From the NCBI GenBank assembly GCA_903907955.1, contig CAIVPZ010000132.1:1-32041 (forward strand): a stretch of DNA of 32,041 nucleotides, given 5' to 3'. Positions 30,793 to 32,041 of the stretch are shown here, one piece after another (within the stretch, counting starts at the first letter, position 1; the number at the start of each line of letters is the position of its first letter). A program made the position numbers and the translations under genes. Under the pieces are notes generated by a model. The model saw only the letters and a list, made by a program, of their open reading frames with translations. It had not been told where the DNA came from and did no database searches. The stretch is from an uncultured Acetobacteraceae bacterium (GTDB lineage: Bacteria > Pseudomonadota > Alphaproteobacteria > Acetobacterales > Acetobacteraceae).

Positions 30793-31494
30793 ATGATCCA
30801 GCCGAGCTTTTGCACAGTTGTCGCGGCGGTCCTGCTTGCGTGCGCCGGCATTGCCCATGCCGAAGTGTCGCCGGCGCCCTCCGTCGAGGCTGCGTCCAGC
30901 GATCCGCTGGAGTCCTTCAACCGCGCGATGTACGGCTTCAACAAGGGCGTCGTGGACTACGTGATCAATCCGACGGTCGACGCCGTCGCGCCCTACACCC
31001 CGGCGCCGATGGTAACCGGACTTGGCAACGCCTACAACAATCTCACCGAAGTCGAGTACGTGCTGAACGGCGCCCTGCGGCGTGATCCAGGCATGATCGC
31101 AACCTCGGCCGGCCGGTTCGTGATCAATTCGACCGTTGGCATCGCCGGCCTGTTCGATGTTGCTACCCCGCTCGGGCTGGTCCGGCAGAAGGGGGATTTC
31201 GGCGAGGCGATGTGCGCCGCCGGGGTGCCGGCGGGGCCGTATGTGGTGCTGCCGCTGGTCGGGCCGGCGAACGTGACGAGCGCGGGACTGCTCGCCGGCG
31301 GCGTGGCGCTGGAGGTGTATTTGCTCAGCTTCATTTCCATGGCGCTGGCCACCGCCGACTTCCTGGTCATCGACATCGGCGGCTCAGCCGCATCACTGCG
31401 CTACGCCACCGACATCCCGCCCGGCGCGGACGGCTATTCCGTGCAGCTGGGCGAGTACGACAGCTACATCAGGTCCGCCTGTGGCCCGAGCTAA
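30793..31494 (+). CDS. MlaA/VacJ-family lipid-transport protein
   Basis: A 233-residue exported protein. The signal peptide ends with LLACAGIAHA-E; the LLAC could serve as a weak lipobox. The MlaA signature is clear: DPLESFNRAMYGFNKGVVDY, NLTEVEYVLNGALRR, RFVINSTVGIAGLFDVATPLG, and YVVLPLVGPANVTSAG. MlaA works in the outer membrane to retrieve phospholipids. AGGGAGG precedes the ATG at 30793. It is shorter and more canonical than the paralogue at 24443. The mla transporter genes mlaBCDEF are not seen in the window. Confidence 0.88.
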   Translation: MIQPSFCTVVAAVLLACAGIAHAEVSPAPSVEAASSDPLESFNRAMYGFNKGVVDYVINPTVDAVAPYTPAPMVTGLGNAYNNLTEVEYVLNGALRRDPGMIATSAGRFVINSTVGIAGLFDVATPLGLVRQKGDFGEAMCAAGVPAGPYVVLPLVGPANVTSAGLLAGGVALEVYLLSFISMALATADFLVIDIGGSAASLRYATDIPPGADGYSVQLGEYDSYIRSACGPS

Positions 31495-31583
31495 TGATGC
31501 GTCACACCACCGAAGAAGCCGCTCATGCCTTGGCTTCCAAGGTGCCGCAACTCGTTGCAGAAGGGATTGACCGATGGTTATGA
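31494..31583 (+). CDS. Possible 29-residue ORF coupled to the MlaA gene
   Basis: The start ATG shares a base with the MlaA stop (TAATG). The peptide MMRHTTEEAAHALASKVPQL and nine further residues is helical in character. It overlaps the next gene by ten bases. Whether it is translated is uncertain; it may be the remnant of a larger gene. Confidence 0.25.
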   Translation: MMRHTTEEAAHALASKVPQLVAEGIDRWL

Positions 31584-31960
31584 CTGTCCCCCGCACAAGC
31601 GCAGCGTTCCCCGCCGTGGTTCTCGTCCTGGCGTGCCTTGTCGCATTCGCCGCACCGCAGCCGGCCATCGCTGCGGACGAGCGCGTCGTGATCAAGATGC
31701 CGCCTGAGCTCGACTTTCCGCCGGTGATTCCGCGGGCGGATCAGATCAGGACCCAGAAGATGTCCTCGCTGGCGATGAAGCGGAGGGCGTCTTCGAGTAA
31801 CCGGGGCAAAACCCCGGGCGACGCGGCATTTGCCGCTTGCCCCGACGCGGTCGAGTACGATTCCCTCTGGCCAGGTCACCACCCAAAGCCCCCTCCGATC
31901 GGTCGCGCGCCGAGCTGGAAGCCGAGGTCGCGGCGCTACGGGGCGAGGTGTCGGAGCTGA
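31574..31960 (+). pseudogene. Exported protein truncated by a mobile element
   Basis: The first 75 or so residues look like the start of a secreted protein: a hydrophobic signal (AFPAVVLVLACLVAFAAPQP), cleavage near AIAA-DE, and RVVIKMPPELDFPPVIPRAD. From about 31798 the DNA changes character to palindromic sequence and a transposase-like frame, and the reading frame runs on into it until 31960 without protein-like features. So the gene seems interrupted. I cannot name the family. AAGGG lies upstream of the ATG. Confidence 0.55.
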
Positions 31961-32041
31961 AACAACTCGTGCTGGGGCTGCGCGAGGAGATCGCCCGGCT
32001 GAAGGGCCTGAAGGGTCGGCCGGTGATCAAGCCCAGCGGCA
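31798..32041 (+). mobile_element. Left end of a second mobile element, cut off by the window edge
   Basis: The interval 31801-31850 contains nested inverted repeats, CCGGGG-CAAAA-CCCCGG and GCGGCATTTGCCGC, and a repeated CGACGCGG. A transposase-like frame follows and runs off the window. No target duplication or right end can be seen. Confidence 0.5.
31864..32041 (+). CDS. Putative transposase N-terminus (partial)
   Basis: An open frame reaching the window edge. It encodes a coiled-coil ([18 protein letters not shown], then [20 protein letters not shown]) followed by PVIKPSG. A heptad leucine pattern at the N-terminus is common in transposases of the IS66-like kind, but the family is not certain. 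No ATG lies near the start; a CTG or TTG start is possible, or the start was altered. Position drawn is approximate. Confidence 0.5.

Noticed and set aside
1-32041. Composite transposon formed by the two end elements
   Set aside because: The left element is IS4-family; the right sequence has different terminal repeats and a coiled-coil transposase start. They are not copies of each other.

Overview
The window is GC-rich bacterial DNA, most likely from a chromosome of a sulfur-oxidising alphaproteobacterium. Rhodospirillales or Acetobacterales is my guess; no rRNA or tRNA gene is present to test it. The core is an oxidative (reverse) dissimilatory sulfite reductase locus on the minus strand. 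It is surrounded by genes for sulfide, sulfane-sulfur, thiosulfate and sulfite handling, and by a metal/redox cluster that is partly decaying. Insertion sequences lie at both ends.

Region by region. 1-1284 is a complete IS4-family element with visible terminal inverted repeats. 1587-2171 (minus) is a small DUF2892 + carboxymuconolactone-decarboxylase-like operon with a near-perfect FNR/FixK box upstream. 2697-7195 (plus) holds an exported small protein, a split YeeE/YedE transporter pair, a SorAB-type periplasmic sulfite dehydrogenase and a TauE/SafE exporter. 7192-8294 holds a methyltransferase and an ArsR-type regulator with the two-cysteine layout of the persulfide sensors SqrR/BigR. 8308-22876 (minus) is a long, tightly packed, probably single transcription unit: dsrA-B-E-F-H-C-M-K-L-J-O-P, then a TrpD2/YbiB-like gene, dsrN, tusA, sqr and a DUF1641 gene. 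Several junctions are ATGA overlaps. cobA (sirohaem synthesis) lies just upstream, with a small opposite-strand gene between it and dsrA.

24143-27220 carries two minus-strand oddities, an MlaA-like gene and modD, plus a 5' fragment of a second modD, a 124-bp inverted-repeat mini-element and a DUF6125-like gene. 27221-30692 is a metal/redox cluster: a NifX-like protein with a Cys/His tail, a truncated CDF cation transporter, two PadR-family regulators of YqjI type, an orphan Rieske protein and a broken sulfide:quinone-reductase-like gene. Two copies of a paired GATATATC operator with identical 17-bp offset lie in this cluster. A second MlaA-like gene follows, then an exported protein truncated by what looks like the left end of another transposon.

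How it fits together. SQR supplies sulfane sulfur from sulfide. TusA, DsrEFH and DsrC relay it to DsrAB, which oxidises it to sulfite in the cytoplasm with DsrL and the DsrMKJOP membrane complex taking electrons. CobA and DsrN make and amidate the sirohaem. TauE could export sulfite to the periplasm, where SorAB oxidises it to sulfate. No apr, sat or soe genes are visible here. An SqrR-like repressor could tie the system to sulfide/persulfide. Function statements rest on recognised motifs and gene order, not on database searches.
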